A stretch of DNA of 60,000 bases. Source: Liolophura sinensis. Its lineage: Eukaryota; Mollusca; Polyplacophora; Chitonida; Chitonidae. A model generated the notes under the pieces. That model was not told the origin of the DNA. It made no database searches and saw only the letters and a program-made list of their open reading frames with translations. Positions 26,401 to 34,388 of the stretch are shown in pieces. Each line of letters begins with the position of its first letter. The first letter of the stretch is position 1. Both the position numbers and the translations under genes were made by a program. The stretch spans positions 5,209,991 through 5,269,990 of the forward strand of contig NC_088297.1 of assembly GCF_032854445.1 (NCBI RefSeq), in the 5' to 3' direction.

Positions 26401-29400
26401 TTAAATATGTTCTTGTATATATATATATATATATATATATATGCTCTGGTAATATCTTTTGTGCAGCTACAAGTACAAAATTACATTTGTTTTTTACTGG
26501 CATGAGTTGTATTTTAATATGAATTTTTGAAGAAAAATCAAACGAGGGCCACCATATAAGTTGTAACAAGATTTCAGAATCTCAAGATAACAAGGACCAC
26601 TTTCAAATTTCGACTTCTGGGCCAATGCTACACACACAAGCAACCTAATTTTTCAGCCTTTTCCACTGCCACTGCCACCAATATTTTTAAATATTCTGAG
26701 GAAACAATGGGGTGCAGAGAAATAATTACCCTAGTTTTATGAAGGTTGTATATATAACAATACAAACAAACCATTTTTAGCATCATTTTCATAATAATTG
26801 TAAGCATACCTTCCACTGAAAATAACTGAACACATGAATTCACTCTATGCTTTCCAAAATCTCAGCATTATTATTCATCATCTGGACTAACATTAAACGG
26901 ACAGCTACAAAGCATACATTGTATATAATCTATTAGCCCTGTAGAACTGAGGCTGTTTGACACCCTGTCTAGAATATGATCATTTATGATTTCTCAGCTG
27001 ATCTTATGTATACTGTACTACACAGGCAATGTGCAATTGATTTTATTGTTAAACAGATATGTATTTGTACAGGTTAATCCAATGTTTCCTCACCCTATAT
27101 AAATGTACAATGTCATGTACATGTCACAGCCCATTAGTATGATACTCACAATGATGGCGAAATAAACGAGTCAAACTGAAGCTGTCGTTGTTCGGAGTTA
27201 CACTAATGGTTTATTTTAAGAAACTTATCTGTGGATCTGTTGGTTTTGGCAAACTCACCCTTTGTGAAATAAGAATTCTACAAGCTTTCAGACTAGCCTC
27301 CATTTCAATGACTCCAGCTTGTTTAAACTGAAATAAAACAAACAACAAACCTCAGACATAGAAATCTGATAGCACTGTAGACAAGGGTGGGTTTGAGCCA
27401 TCAACTCAAGTGTCCACATCATTTAAAGATAACGCATCTTAGACACAAGGCCACTAACCATATCGCCCCCCCTCCCCAACCCGCCTGACTCCCCAAACAA
27501 GCGGAGACAGAATCTAGAATACATTTATTTATTTGATTGGTGTTTTAAACCGTACTCAAGAATATTTCACTTATACGATGGTGGCCAGCATCATGGTGGG
27601 TGGAAACCACGCAGAGCCCAGGGGAAACCCACAACCATCCACAGGCTGCTGACAGACTTTCCCACTTACATCCGCAGAGGAAGCCAGCATGAGCTGGACT
27701 TGAACTCACAGCATGAACTGCTCTAGGATATTTTACTCATTATTGTGGGTGGAAGCTGGGCAGAGCCCAGGGGAAGAGGGCAGAATGTAAACCTTAACTC
27801 TGGTAGAGCGGCAAATAAACGGCTCACCTGTAGGAGGACACATGAACACAAAACTTCAGCTCAGCACATAAAAGGACTTAAATATTTACCTTAACATGGG
27901 TTATGACAAAAATAAAGATAGATAGGAGTGAGTGCTTGGGGTTTAATGTCGTACTTAACAATTTTTCAGTCATATGATGACAAAAAAAAAATAAACATAA
28001 AGGTCATGAATTTTATAATTTACTGTAATTAACACACATGTAGGGCATCAACAATACAACATCACTCCTGCTTTACATGTATGCAAAAACCTGTGCTCAA
28101 GGCATGCAGTACAATTTGAGATACCACTCCTAACATTTACAACGGGCACAACATCTGAAACGCCACCCTGTATCAGTCTCCACTGTGAGTGAGTGCTTGG
28201 GTTTTAACGTCATACTCAACAATTTTTCAGTCATAGGACGACGAAGGAATCTTTAGGGTGCATGTACGTGTAATGTGCCTCCTTGTTGCAGGACGGATTT
28301 CCACCGCTCTTTTATTTAGTGCCGCTTCACTGGGACGACTTACCGAAGGCAAGTAAGCTGCCCCGCCCGAGCCATTATACTGATACGGGTCAACCAGTCG
28401 TTGCACTATCCCCTTCATGCTGAACGCCAAGCAAGGAAGTTACAACTTCCTCTTTTAAAGTCTTAGGTGTGACTCAATCAAGGATTGATCCTGGATCTAC
28501 CGGTCCCGAAGCGGACGCTCTACCAACTGTGCTATCCGGGCCGGTCGTCTCTACTGTGACATCATACTGTCATCTAGGTGATGTCATCATGATGAGCTCG
28601 GAAAGGAACTTAAATGACGTCAAGGTCCTGCTGCCATGCCTTTGATTTATTTATTTATTTATTTGATTGGTGTTTTATGCTGTACTTAAGAATATTTCAC
28701 TTATATGACAGCGGCCAGTATTATGGGAAGAGAAAACGGGGCTAGGAAACCCACCACCATCCACAGATTGCTGGCAAATCTTCGAACGTGTGGCTGGAGA
28801 GGAAATCTGCATGAGCTGGACTTGAACTCCCATAGGCTGCAATGGTGAGAGGCTCATGTGCCACTGAAATATCATGTTGAAGACACCAGATAACACAACA
28901 CCCAGTCACATTATACTGACACTAGGCCAACCAGTCCTATTTCCTTGCTCTAACCTCTCGGTGCTAAACGCAAAGCGATGCAGCAATAAGCGCCACTCTT
29001 ACAGTCTTTGGTATGACCCGACGGGGCTTTGATCCAAGTCTCCAGACTCAGCAGTCGACACCCTGCCATTGTGAGAGTTACATGAATATTAATGAAGACA
29101 CACCTCCACTTTGACCAATGAAAGTTTTTCCTCATTTGCAAAGGTAATTTTCTTGTACATTGGCTGACATGGATTACCTCACTTTTACCTCATATCAGAA
29201 AACCAAGTGTCTGTCAACAGAGCTTTGGGTCAACAGATTTGAATGGTTTGTCGTGGAGAGAGTATTGCTATCCCTATCCCGTCCTGCTGATCCTTTTGTC
29301 CCCCTTCCAACCTCACCCCTACAAACCTAACCTTTGACCCCAAGTCCACACTTACCTTGCTGTAATTGACAAGTGCTTCTCGGTACTTATCTATGATGTC

Positions 29401-32400
29401 ATCAGGGTTGATGCCACTCTTGGGTTCTCGTGTAAGGTCCATTCCGTTAGGCATGCTGTTGTTACCACCTGTGTTATAAAAAGCAAAAAACCATGCAGGG
29501 TCAGTGGTGGAAGTTAGTTTTTTATCTAATTCGTGTTTCACACCGTATTCAAGAATATCTGACTCACATGACGACAGCCTGCATTAATATGGTGAGAGGA
29601 AATCTGCAGGGGAAACCCACAACCAACCGCACGTTGTTGGTAGACCTTCTTTTGTACGATCAGTAAGGAAACCAGCATGAGGTGGACTTGAACTCACATC
29701 CACCTCATTGATGAGAGGTTCCAAAGCCATTTGTTCTGCACAAGCATGCCAACCACAAGGCCCAGTGGTGACAGTTACAAAAACAGCTGAGTTTGTGAAG
29801 ATTTTATTGAAAACAATTGATGAACATTAATGAATTAATTAGTTAGGCATGCTGTTGTTTAATTAATTAATTAATGGCAAAAAGGAATTAGGATGCATAA
29901 TGGAATTATAAACTCCTAAATCCTTGAAAAGGCGAACTGATTCGACAAGAACATTTCAGATCTAAGGCCAAACTTCAGGCCCCTAAAACGAACATGGTGT
30001 TCAAACTCGAACTCACATTCACTTATTTACATCAAACGTGTTTGATGTCAAACTCCAAAATATTTGATCTGACTGTTGTGAGGTTTATAGCCAGTGTAGA
30101 AAACCAAGGCATAAGATCCAAAGAAAGCCATCGCACAAACAAAATGAAAAAAAACCTCCAGGGGAAGATCAATTTACTAACTCCCTGCCTCTTCTCGTAT
30201 AAACTCTGAAAGATCCGGACTTATACAGACCCACCGCTACAGACAATGTCGTCTAATTTGATTAATTCACTTGCCACTCTGGTACCCAGCTGTGTGTTGT
30301 ATCAAAATACTGCCAAAGTTCAAAATTAATAAACCATGGGTGCAAATGTACTCACCTTTTACCCAGTGAACAAATAACAGTTTAAATGTTTTTTCTTTTT
30401 TTTTTTTGTCTAATTCAACCCTTGCTTAAGATCCTGGTGGTTGTTATAACACATAACCAAACTATAATGAAGATGGGCAGTGAAGGTTGAATACCATAAA
30501 CAATTTTCGAGCAAAACATGGAAATGATAATCCATGAGATGCAAAGAAAAATATTTATGGTATTCAACATTCATTGTGCGATATTCTATTCATTATTTTA
30601 TATTTTGATCATTTCATGATCTTGTGTATCTGAACAAGTTAAGCAATGTTTTTTTCAACTATAGACACATGCTGGTATAATACACCAACATGTATATTTA
30701 TTTATTTATTTGACTGGTGTTTTATCCCGTACTCAAGAATATTTCACTTATATGGCGGCGGCCAGCATTATGGTGGAAGGAAACCGGGCAGAGCCCGGGG
30801 GAAACCCACAACCATCTGCAGGATGCTGACAGACCCTCCCATGTACGGCCGGAGAGGAAGCCAGTATGAGCTGGACTTGAACTCACAGCGACCGCATTGG
30901 TGAGAGGCTCCTGGGTCATTACGCTGCGCTAGAGCGTTAACCAACTAAGCCAGACATGTATAATCATGATGTGAACTCATATATGACATCCTGTCTCACT
31001 GTTGCTCGATATAGAAATGTACAAGTTTACTGTACATTTTTTGTTTCAGGATGTTCTAATCCTGATTAGACTAGAACATCCTCAAACAAAAAATGTTTAT
31101 TTTTTGATGCCAAAGCGCCTGGGTGTAAAATATCAAAATTTGATAATAAAAAAAAGATATCAAACTGTGTGAAATATCACTTTTATCAGTGATGCAAATC
31201 CTGGCATTTTACTGTTACATAAATACAAATAATATAAAAATAATAAATAACTAAAATAATCTATAAATAAAAAAATCTATAAATTATGTTTTCCCACCTC
31301 CTTTCATTTTGGAATCATTCAAAGATACGGCCCTCTTCACAGAAAATGAAAAGTTCCTCTTCAGTGGAGACACGTCCGTCTGGGGGAATGCCAGTATTAC
31401 AGATGCCGAGGACAGGCCCTCATAACAACCTGAAATATATTTGTGGATTTATTTGTTTTACTGACCATAAGAAACAATCCGGAAGTCGTTCACAAAGACA
31501 CGTTATATTTTTCACAGAATATTTCTCTCTAAGTTATGTGATAGAGGCCAGCATTAAGGCTACTGCAGGTTGCTGGTAGGCTTTCCCATGTACCAATCAA
31601 ATCCATAAATAACAAAAATGTCTAGAATAAAAATGACGCCTCCATCCATACCTCCAATCCAGAGCCAGTCGTTAACTGACTTAAGCATGTCGAGGGCAGT
31701 TTGGTAATGCAGGATTGCCTCCCCTGGCAACCCCGCCTGTAGAGAGAGATCTGCTAAGTGCTTCCTCAGTCGTCCTTGACAACGACGTTTGAATGACCTG
31801 TATTAATAAAATTTATCTTGGACTTTATTAAGTCAAAATTTCAAATCACTTTAAAATTGTTATTCCTCATGAAACAGTGTCAAAATATTTCTTGACAGCA
31901 TAAGTTCTGGGGGTATGCTTTCGTAAAACAAATTTCAGCGGAAAATAACGGAAAGGAAAATACCAAGTGTAATGACTGAAACTTTGACTTAAGTCTAAGA
32001 TCGCCTCTTGATCCCACAGTCAAGAATACTTGTAAAATTCAAAAGAAAATACACAGTTAATTCATTCATTCATTTGACACTCTTGCAATCTAAACCATAT
32101 ACACACGCAAGCAAGAGTTACATATACCATTAATTTCTTCATACTGTTTAATACCTACAATACATTTGAGTTCAATCAATTCTATACGTGAATCAGGATC
32201 TCAAATTTCTAACGCTATATTTTTGTTTTGCTTTTTTTTTTTTTTTCAATTTTTCAAATGAACTACATGTAATAAAGTTGCTGCATTTAAGACATCAAAC
32301 TGGCATGAAAAATTAGAAACTTGAGTTATGTACATGATGTCCCTACCTTGTGTCTGTGTCAACACCAACATAATCTTTCTTCTCGAATGGCGTACACAGC

Positions 32401-33356
32401 AACTGCATTTTGTCCGAACGTTCGAATGACCTATCCAATCGTTTGCTTTCTAATACAAAGAACAGGGAAGCAGCAAACTCCTGTAATCTCTCCTCAAGAT
32501 CTGCACACCGCTTTGTACTTGGGTAAAACACAACTTCTGCTCCTCTGGAGTCTTTTGTTAAACTGTTACTATGAGGCCGTCCCGATTTAGACACGCCCCC
32601 ATTTGCCATGTCACTTCTTGCGCCAGCCCCGCTTGAAGCAGTATCAACTGTTCGATTTGAGCCCATTTTCACCTTCACATCGGTAATACTCTTTGTGCCA
32701 TGTTGTCCATTGATAAAACTACCTTCTGGATTTTCAGGTGAACTTGGACTGTCAAAAGACTCTGCTTTCGCTAAAGGAACGCGTCGAGAATCATTGTTAG
32801 TTGCAGTTTTGGGTGCCTCATGCTTGTTCTCTTTGGGCACTTTGCTTTCGTCTTCGGTATCCGGCGTGATACTTCCGATAGTGAATTTAGCCGTTGGCTC
32901 ATTTCCATCAGTGTCGTCACTTTCAGAAACCTCACTTCCATCGTCATCTCCATTTGTTAAACTAGCATCCTGCAAAGGCGTGCCATCCCTGTTCATACCA
33001 AACACAATCAGCCGCGAGTTGAAAATCGTACTAGAATACTGTTCCTTGACCTTCTTGTACCTTTCGAACAATTCCTGAAATTCAGTGACGTCTAAACAGC
33101 TGCCCACAGATAACAACCCCAGGACTTTACGATGGGCCTGAAAGTCTCCCCATTCATTATTTTCTATGGGGTAAGCCCGCTTGAAACGGAGATAAATTCT
33201 TCGGTCATGCCCAGGAACTTTGACACACCTGAGTTTCCTAATTCTCTCCCAGGTTCTGTTGAAAGTCTTTGAACTGAGCTTTTCACCTGTGTGACGAACA
33301 AGGATAAGGAAGCTCTGGTGGTCCTCAGCCGTCTGCGAATAGTCCGCAAAACTCAT
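628..33356 (-). CDS. TRAPPC9: TRAPPC9 (Trs120/NIBP family), 17 exons, 3' end outside window
   Basis: The product is a large scaffold subunit of the TRAPPII complex, which acts in Golgi and endosomal vesicle tethering and Rab activation. Minus-strand exons join with continuous phase and GT-AG sites: 32347-33356, 31652-31797, 31298-31429, 29356-29468, 27259-27327, 13114-13185, 11857-12055, 9679-9772, 9115-9291, 7304-7473, 6273-6358, 4446-4572, 3664-3874, 2947-3032, 2289-2426, 1672-1766, 628-770. They total 3068 nt (about 1022 codons), against about 1150 residues in vertebrate TRAPPC9. Family landmarks include [64 protein letters not shown] and YSGGEG. The start is the ATG at 33356; the frame is open 12 codons further upstream, but the family begins at MS.ADY. 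Exon 1 carries a linker of about 150 residues not found in vertebrates. The remaining C-terminal exons were not found in 1-627 and should lie to the left. Confidence 0.95.
771..1559 (-). repeat. 157-159-bp tandem array duplicating the exon 17 acceptor and exon start
   Basis: Five extra units start (minus strand) at 1559, 1400, 1243, 1086 and 929, ahead of the true exon start at 770. Each unit holds about 100 nt of exon 17 sequence, from TGCCTAGAG to the QPSL codons. About 55 nt of pyrimidine-rich DNA follows, ending TGATTTCAG, so each next copy has its own 3' splice site. The 5'-most copy is preceded by GAGAATG rather than TTTCAG. Reading the unit at 929-771 in frame meets a TGA, and the 157-bp units also shift frame, so use of an upstream acceptor would be unproductive. 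Confidence 0.9.
1672..1766 (-). CDS. TRAPPC9: TRAPPC9 coding exon 16
   Basis: It encodes [19 protein letters not shown] then [13 protein letters not shown]. It enters in phase 1 after TTATTTTCAG and leaves in phase 0 at GTG/GTAAGA. Similarity to the family is low, as expected for this variable stretch. The call rests on splice sites and phase. Confidence 0.75.
2289..2426 (-). CDS. TRAPPC9: TRAPPC9 coding exon 15
   Basis: It encodes [20 protein letters not shown], then [13 protein letters not shown] and further. The family has [23 protein letters not shown]. Acceptor CTTTTCAG, donor GACG/GTAAAT. It enters and leaves in phase 1. Confidence 0.88.
2947..3032 (-). CDS. TRAPPC9: TRAPPC9 coding exon 14
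   Basis: It encodes [20 protein letters not shown] then VTLEDKYNT, similar to the family [20 protein letters not shown]. Acceptor ATCGACAG (preceded by a T-rich run), donor ACAG/GTAAGT, ending in phase 1. Confidence 0.88.
3371..3609 (+). repeat. Degenerate family 1 SINE
   Basis: B box gagttcaagtccagctc, core aagtgaaatatttttgagta and a tail of aaatcaaataaaaaaaataa are visible. It sits between TRAPPC9 exons 13 and 14. Confidence 0.75.
3664..3874 (-). CDS. TRAPPC9: TRAPPC9 coding exon 13
   Basis: It encodes [19 protein letters not shown] through [28 protein letters not shown] aligns with the family VEVIPALPRLQISTSLP. Acceptor TTACTGCAG, donor CAAAG/GTAAGG, ending in phase 2. Confidence 0.94.
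4446..4572 (-). CDS. TRAPPC9: TRAPPC9 coding exon 12
   Basis: It encodes [19 protein letters not shown], then [20 protein letters not shown] and SIT. The family has [22 protein letters not shown] here. Acceptor TCCTGGCAG, donor TACAG/GTAAGA, ending in phase 1. Confidence 0.95.
4771..5031 (-). repeat. Full-length family 1 SINE with 11-bp target-site duplication
   Basis: Tail, core and tRNA-like head are all present. The flanks AATTTAAAGAT at 4760-4770 and 5032-5042 are identical, marking retroposition into the intron. Confidence 0.88.
5126..5285. repeat. 26-bp tandem repeat, about 6 copies
   Basis: The unit gaccttgacatgaccttata plus attagt repeats with small changes, next to a SINE in the intron between TRAPPC9 exons 11 and 12. 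Confidence 0.9.
5411..6270 (-). repeat. 50-bp minisatellite, about 17 copies, each carrying a 5' splice site
   Basis: The unit on the plus strand runs cataaactcaccatgtttg and onward at an exact 50-bp period. On the transcribed sense (minus) strand every copy contains GTGAGTTTATG after ACATG, ACACG or CACA. That matches the donor of TRAPPC9 exon 11, which directly abuts the array at 6272-6273. No AG acceptor of good quality is visible in the unit. Reading past the true donor meets an in-frame TGA at the second unit. Confidence 0.93.
6273..6358 (-). CDS. TRAPPC9: TRAPPC9 coding exon 11
   Basis: It encodes [19 protein letters not shown] then [10 protein letters not shown], matching [20 protein letters not shown]. 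Acceptor ATTTTTCAG. The donor CACATG/GTGAGTTTATG is the first of 18 similar sites, because a 50-bp tandem array begins directly at it. Ends in phase 0. Confidence 0.93.
6840..6990 (-). repeat. Family 3 SINE-like fragment
   Basis: It carries caatttttcagtcatatgac at one side and agtctttggtatgtcacaac at the other, as in the other family 3 copies. Confidence 0.55.
7304..7473 (-). CDS. TRAPPC9: TRAPPC9 coding exon 10
   Basis: It encodes [16 protein letters not shown], then [13 protein letters not shown] and an Asn/Thr-rich tail. The family has LRPHKMK and KSPFIYSPI at this place. Acceptor TTTTGCAG, donor ATGG/GTAAGC, ending in phase 1. Confidence 0.94.
7740..8260 (-). repeat. Dispersed repeat, copy 1 (inverted relative to 51310-51745)
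   Basis: The reverse complement shares long stretches with 51310-51745, such as aagagcacattttttt, aaaatcgc and gaactagtcctgaa (given plus-strand here). It sits in the intron between TRAPPC9 exons 9 and 10. Confidence 0.75.
8594..8726. repeat. 22-bp tandem repeat, 6 copies
   Basis: The unit is cttcatatcatccagcacaa plus ac, with a few A-to-G changes (ccagc/ccggc), in a TRAPPC9 intron. Confidence 0.92.
9115..9291 (-). CDS. TRAPPC9: TRAPPC9 coding exon 9
   Basis: It encodes [20 protein letters not shown] through [15 protein letters not shown], matching the family SFLLQTMLDFLSDQEKK and LPPVPFTKLPIV blocks. Acceptor CTCTCCAG, donor TCAA/GTAAG. It enters and leaves in phase 2. Confidence 0.94.
9679..9772 (-). 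CDS. TRAPPC9: TRAPPC9 coding exon 8
   Basis: It encodes [19 protein letters not shown] then [11 protein letters not shown]. The family has [24 protein letters not shown] here. Acceptor TTTTCCAG, donor ATAAG/GTAAGA, ending in phase 2. Confidence 0.93.
9790..10156 (-). repeat. Family 2 SINE (tRNA-headed), full length
   Basis: On the plus strand it reads gcttggggtttaacgtcgta, then tttttcagtcatatgacgac, and ends in a tRNA-like part ctctaccaactgtgctatcc. The core is related to that of family 1 (gtactcaa, then a tatgacg motif). Confidence 0.85.
10213..10478 (-). repeat. Full-length family 1 SINE
   Basis: It has an (ATTT)n tail, the core and a head ending ggaggccccc. Near-identical atttccag-aaaaa flanks on both sides suggest a target-site duplication. 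Confidence 0.85.
10651..10774 (+). repeat. 5'-truncated family 1 SINE with target-site duplication
   Basis: Only the 3' half is present (ggtttcccccgggctctgcc to the aaataaata tail). It is flanked by TATAAGATGG at 10641-10650 and 10775-10784. Confidence 0.85.
10898..11573. repeat. 22-bp minisatellite, about 30 copies
   Basis: The unit is gactgacaagcaggttaagt plus at or ac, with substitutions and partial units (for example the 'gacaagcaggacaagc' slips). It lies in the intron between TRAPPC9 exons 7 and 8. Confidence 0.92.
11857..12055 (-). CDS. TRAPPC9: TRAPPC9 coding exon 7
   Basis: It encodes [19 protein letters not shown] through [10 protein letters not shown], including the [11 protein letters not shown] and SLDPKEF blocks of the family. 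Acceptor GCTCTGCAG, donor GCAG/GTAATT, ending in phase 1. Confidence 0.95.
12117..12283 (-). repeat. Partial family 1 SINE
   Basis: Tail and core are present (gtgttttacgccgtactcaa). The head is missing after the cggagag segment. Confidence 0.8.
12906..13040. repeat. 36-bp tandem repeat, about 3.7 copies
   Basis: The unit begins acttgtcgatatcaacctt and repeats nearly identically just downstream (in the host sense) of TRAPPC9 exon 6. Confidence 0.9.
13114..13185 (-). CDS. TRAPPC9: TRAPPC9 coding exon 6
   Basis: This 72-nt exon encodes [18 protein letters not shown] then SMEEDK, matching the family [23 protein letters not shown]. Acceptor TCTTTTCAG, donor GATAAG/GTAAGT; phase 0 on both sides. 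Confidence 0.93.
13869..13874 (-). terminator. Candidate poly(A) signal AATAAA of the TALE gene
   Basis: The minus strand reads AATAAA about 395 nt past the TALE stop codon. It is about 680 nt before TRAPPC9 exon 6, so the nested transcript would end inside the host intron. Confidence 0.4.
14268..16157 (-). CDS. Double-homeodomain TALE transcription factor (SPILE-like), intronless
   Basis: This uninterrupted 629-codon ORF encodes a probable DNA-binding nuclear protein. I start at the ATG at 16157 (context GCAGAATGG). The frame continues six codons further to a TTG, but an in-frame TGA lies just above it. The N-terminal third is Pro/Ser/Met-rich. A helical block spans about residues 170-256 and an acidic Ser/Asp tract about 312-346, followed by the basic stretch [12 protein letters not shown] homeodomain 1 (about 417-477) has the three-residue loop extension (YPYPSD) and recognition helix WMANKR. 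TALE homeodomain 2 (about 527-584) has NPYPTD and WFANKR. Asn51 and Arg53 are kept in both, so both could bind DNA. The NKR helices recall PBC-class factors with Ala at position 50. Two TALE domains, spiralian repeat context and lack of introns suggest the lophotrochozoan-expanded TALE/SPILE genes used in early cleavage. That class name is inference. Confidence 0.9.
   Translation of the reverse strand: MEATHYHPGHFINSPPAPAPISFGVTSPPSLFTPMRSPSMFPSLSDASRFRDMLYPNLSIPQSPLLSGIPPPMPTTMTSNANASRLHPPKSEPAHGANFDRLRSNPMFHDLQMLLAHECSQLKVPASLITTSWNMSTLGALGRALPPSLAPAGSPMGYGCSLPPQRSSTQEVYVNHMQLQDDFIRLRLARPEQGHVLLQVENYYSTEVGHLEMSRYKALASSLHHEQTKLALHAYYDKERITLVKKIRTMLTARLGESTVTSPSRSVEGSSQQSLSRVDSTSSVSPSSQKISPGFVFSDRDGPTSEQKPCISSSDSDHEDNISVNSSDFEDEIFRKSDDSEDNSDNARNPASDVSPTDFSTKFGVKCFGTLNDGDMMALPSQSDCTPGSVNQDTQRGRKRLFPEEDVSSSIPIEEKPKKRQRQLSAEATKILTNWYEKNIHYPYPSDTAVEELAQAGGLTVTQVKKWMANKRVRSYNTLSFSGNAHPIKFKFQNKKRSPTSIDQSDKENVNLEKSSENGSGNGICKPLQHKARKVLTDWYNHHLHNPYPTDEEKLQLAMQGGITVSQVKSWFANKRSRTNNTRRQVPNYFIKKYPSYLPYIEMISQRRQSAKRKQEQQASPVFPGHMMY
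16413..16447 (-). promoter_or_regulatory. TATA box and initiator of the TALE gene
   Basis: On the minus strand GGGTATATAAG gives a TATA box (16441-16447). TTCAGTTT supplies a TCAGTT initiator (16413-16418) with its A at 16416, 31 nt below the first T of the box. This is canonical core-promoter spacing. It implies a 5' UTR of about 259 nt to the ATG at 16157. Confidence 0.75.
17464..17500. repeat. Poly-C / (CA)n microsatellite
   Basis: A run of about 17 C is followed directly by about nine CA repeats and then C-rich DNA. Confidence 0.9.
18011..18084. promoter_or_regulatory. Cluster of GGATTA/TAATCC motifs upstream of the TALE gene
   Basis: GGATTA occurs at 18011-18016 and 18033-18038, and its complement TAATCC at 18079-18084. 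These are consensus sites for K50 homeodomains (Otx/Gsc type), about 1.6 kb upstream of the predicted TALE start. A regulatory role is inference. Confidence 0.3.
19577..19640 (+). other. G-quadruplex-prone tract
   Basis: At least seven runs of three or more G (including runs of eight, six and five) occur within 64 bp on the plus strand, which is the template strand for TRAPPC9. Quadruplex folding is inferred from the G-run spacing. Confidence 0.55.
20705..23968. repeat. 48-bp satellite array, about 68 copies
   Basis: The unit starts atgctaagctctgcagtggg and repeats at an exact 48-bp period over 3264 bp. One plus frame is almost free of stops and would read [16 protein letters not shown] per unit. 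Common variants change amino acids (ATG/AGG, GGT/GAT, GAC/GGC, TAT/CAT). Two units 816 bp apart (near 21030 and 21846) share the same TGC-to-TGA change, showing a 17-unit block duplication. The final seven or so units drift (cttcgctctgc, cttcactctgc) as expected at an array edge. Confidence 0.95.
24014..26093. repeat. 24-bp satellite array, about 84 copies
   Basis: The unit tgcttttatgtatggtacag plus tgtg or catg follows the 48-bp array after about 45 bp. One phase slip occurs near 24845. At the right edge the 26-bp segment tatggtagaacatgagctta plus agaaac is present twice, enclosing two more units. Several frames on both strands are open because the unit lacks stops. Confidence 0.95.
26380..26441. 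repeat. (TA)n microsatellites
   Basis: Two TA runs of about 11 and 13 repeats are separated by about 17 bp, shortly after the 24-bp array. Confidence 0.9.
27259..27327 (-). CDS. TRAPPC9: TRAPPC9 coding exon 5
   Basis: This 69-nt exon encodes [19 protein letters not shown] then ISQR, matching NAGVIELEACIKAVRVL. Acceptor TTTATTTCAG, donor AAAGG/GTGAGT. It is followed by the 14-kb intron that houses the TALE gene and the satellites. Confidence 0.93.
27522..27715 (-). repeat. Partial family 1 SINE
   Basis: Tail, core and B-box region are present, ending at ttgaactcacagc. The A-box end is missing. Confidence 0.8.
27925..27978 (-). repeat. Family 2 SINE 3' fragment
   Basis: The segment gagtgagtgcttggggttta followed by tttttcagtcatatgatgac matches the tail of family 2 and then stops. 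Confidence 0.75.
28186..28547 (-). repeat. Family 2 SINE, full length
   Basis: It is nearly identical to the copy at 9790-10156, including the tRNA-like ctctaccaactgtgctatcc end. The insertion is therefore probably recent. Confidence 0.87.
28644..28868 (-). repeat. Family 1 SINE, diverged
   Basis: An (ATTT)n tail and the core gtgttttatgctgtacttaa are seen. The head has decayed beyond the B box. Confidence 0.75.
28870..29062 (-). repeat. Family 3 SINE-like element, partial
   Basis: The segments gttgaagacaccagataaca and agtctttggtatgacccgac match the copy at 56975-57285. The 3' core is absent. Confidence 0.65.
29356..29468 (-). CDS. TRAPPC9: TRAPPC9 coding exon 4
   Basis: It encodes [19 protein letters not shown] then [19 protein letters not shown], equivalent to the family SPEDIIDKYKEAISYYSK. 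Acceptor AACACAG, donor GCAAG/GTAAGT, ending in phase 0. Confidence 0.93.
29520..29763 (-). repeat. Old family 1 SINE adjoining TRAPPC9 exon 4
   Basis: The diverged core cgtattcaagaatatctgac and head are recognisable. It begins about 50 bp upstream of the exon 4 acceptor. Confidence 0.7.
30693..30953 (-). repeat. Full-length family 1 SINE
   Basis: Tail, core and head are present. The flanks share acatgtata on both sides, consistent with a target-site duplication. Confidence 0.85.
31298..31429 (-). CDS. TRAPPC9: TRAPPC9 coding exon 3
   Basis: The exon follows TATATTTCAG and encodes [15 protein letters not shown], matching the family LEGLCSASVIYHYP. A basic Ser-rich stretch ([14 protein letters not shown]) follows. 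It enters and leaves in phase 1 (donor GGAG/GTGGG). Confidence 0.88.
31510..31595 (-). repeat. Family 1 SINE remnant
   Basis: The segments aggccagcattaaggc and ggttgctggtaggctttccc match the middle of the element. The rest is gone. Confidence 0.55.
31652..31797 (-). CDS. TRAPPC9: TRAPPC9 coding exon 2
   Basis: It starts after TTAATACAG and reads [17 protein letters not shown] through SVNDWLWIG. The family sequence at this place has the same KKRCQGRMRKH and SVNDFLWLG core. It ends in phase 1 at GGAG/GTATGG. Confidence 0.95.
32347..33356 (-). CDS. TRAPPC9: TRAPPC9 coding exon 1
   Basis: This exon encodes residues 1-336, from [14 protein letters not shown] to VGVDTDTR. It ends at ACAAG/GTAGGG in phase 2. 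Residues 1-122 and about 274-336 match the family closely. Residues about 123-273 form an acidic, Ser/Asp/Gly/Asn-rich, probably disordered insert. Confidence 0.95.
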
Positions 33357-34388
33357 CCCGACAATATCTCGTACACAATTAGAAATCTTCACTTGAAATC
33401 ACAAGGGGTAAGCTTGCACCTTCTTTGGGCGTTAAAACAGAATGCATTTTGCCTCTCTTCTTCAAACACTATGTTACCTACAATCAAAATGAATACATTT
33501 AATACGAATCATCAACCTAATCATGTAACTCTATTAATAGAATGCACTCTACAAATTCAATCTTCATGATCTTCTTGAGCTAATTAGTTCAAAACTTTCA
33601 ATTCATAAATTGTGGCATCCCTCATGTCAGAGTACTGCATGCATAGCAACTTCGTTGTGTTACGTGCATTTAAAATACCTAAAGACAAAGACACAACCAA
33701 GGCTGTACATTTGACTTTACTCCATGACACTTTGAATTTTGATTTAGAAAAATATCATAGTATGTATCTTCCTGCATTTGTCCGCCATGATAATGATGGT
33801 GAATTTATGCTTCAACGTTTGGGATGTGTATAATTGTGATGTTGGCCTGCATTAAGAGGCATTTCAAGTTATGGAAGTTCCTCTAAGCTTAGAGTCCATC
33901 AAACCAACATGTAAATTCAGATCTACCAACGGGGTGCAAACAGAAACCTTTTCATCCCTAAACTCACACAGGGTGTCAACCACAGGAGGTGGTGCAAATG
34001 GATTTCATAATCAATCGAACATTGGAACAAATTTGCGAAAATGAATAGCGTAATATAGATGTCAGGACGTATTCCAGACAGACAATACAAATTGTTGGCT
34101 GTAAGTCTGAAGCTGGCAATGAACATGTCACAAACTACGCAAAATATCGGAGATCTATTTTAAAATTAACTGATACAACATTATTTCGCTTTCTGTCACT
34201 GTCAACTTGTGTGGTGGGTTTGGCAGAATGACAACTCTCCGTTTCTTGACAAATGCTTCGGACTGACAACAGCTTAATCAGCCAAGGAATAATAAAAGCT
34301 CCCAATATCATCGTCTGCCGCTTTTACAAAGAGACAGGCAACAATCGACAACCTGTTGTGCTCAAACATAATAAGCGATGACCATCAC

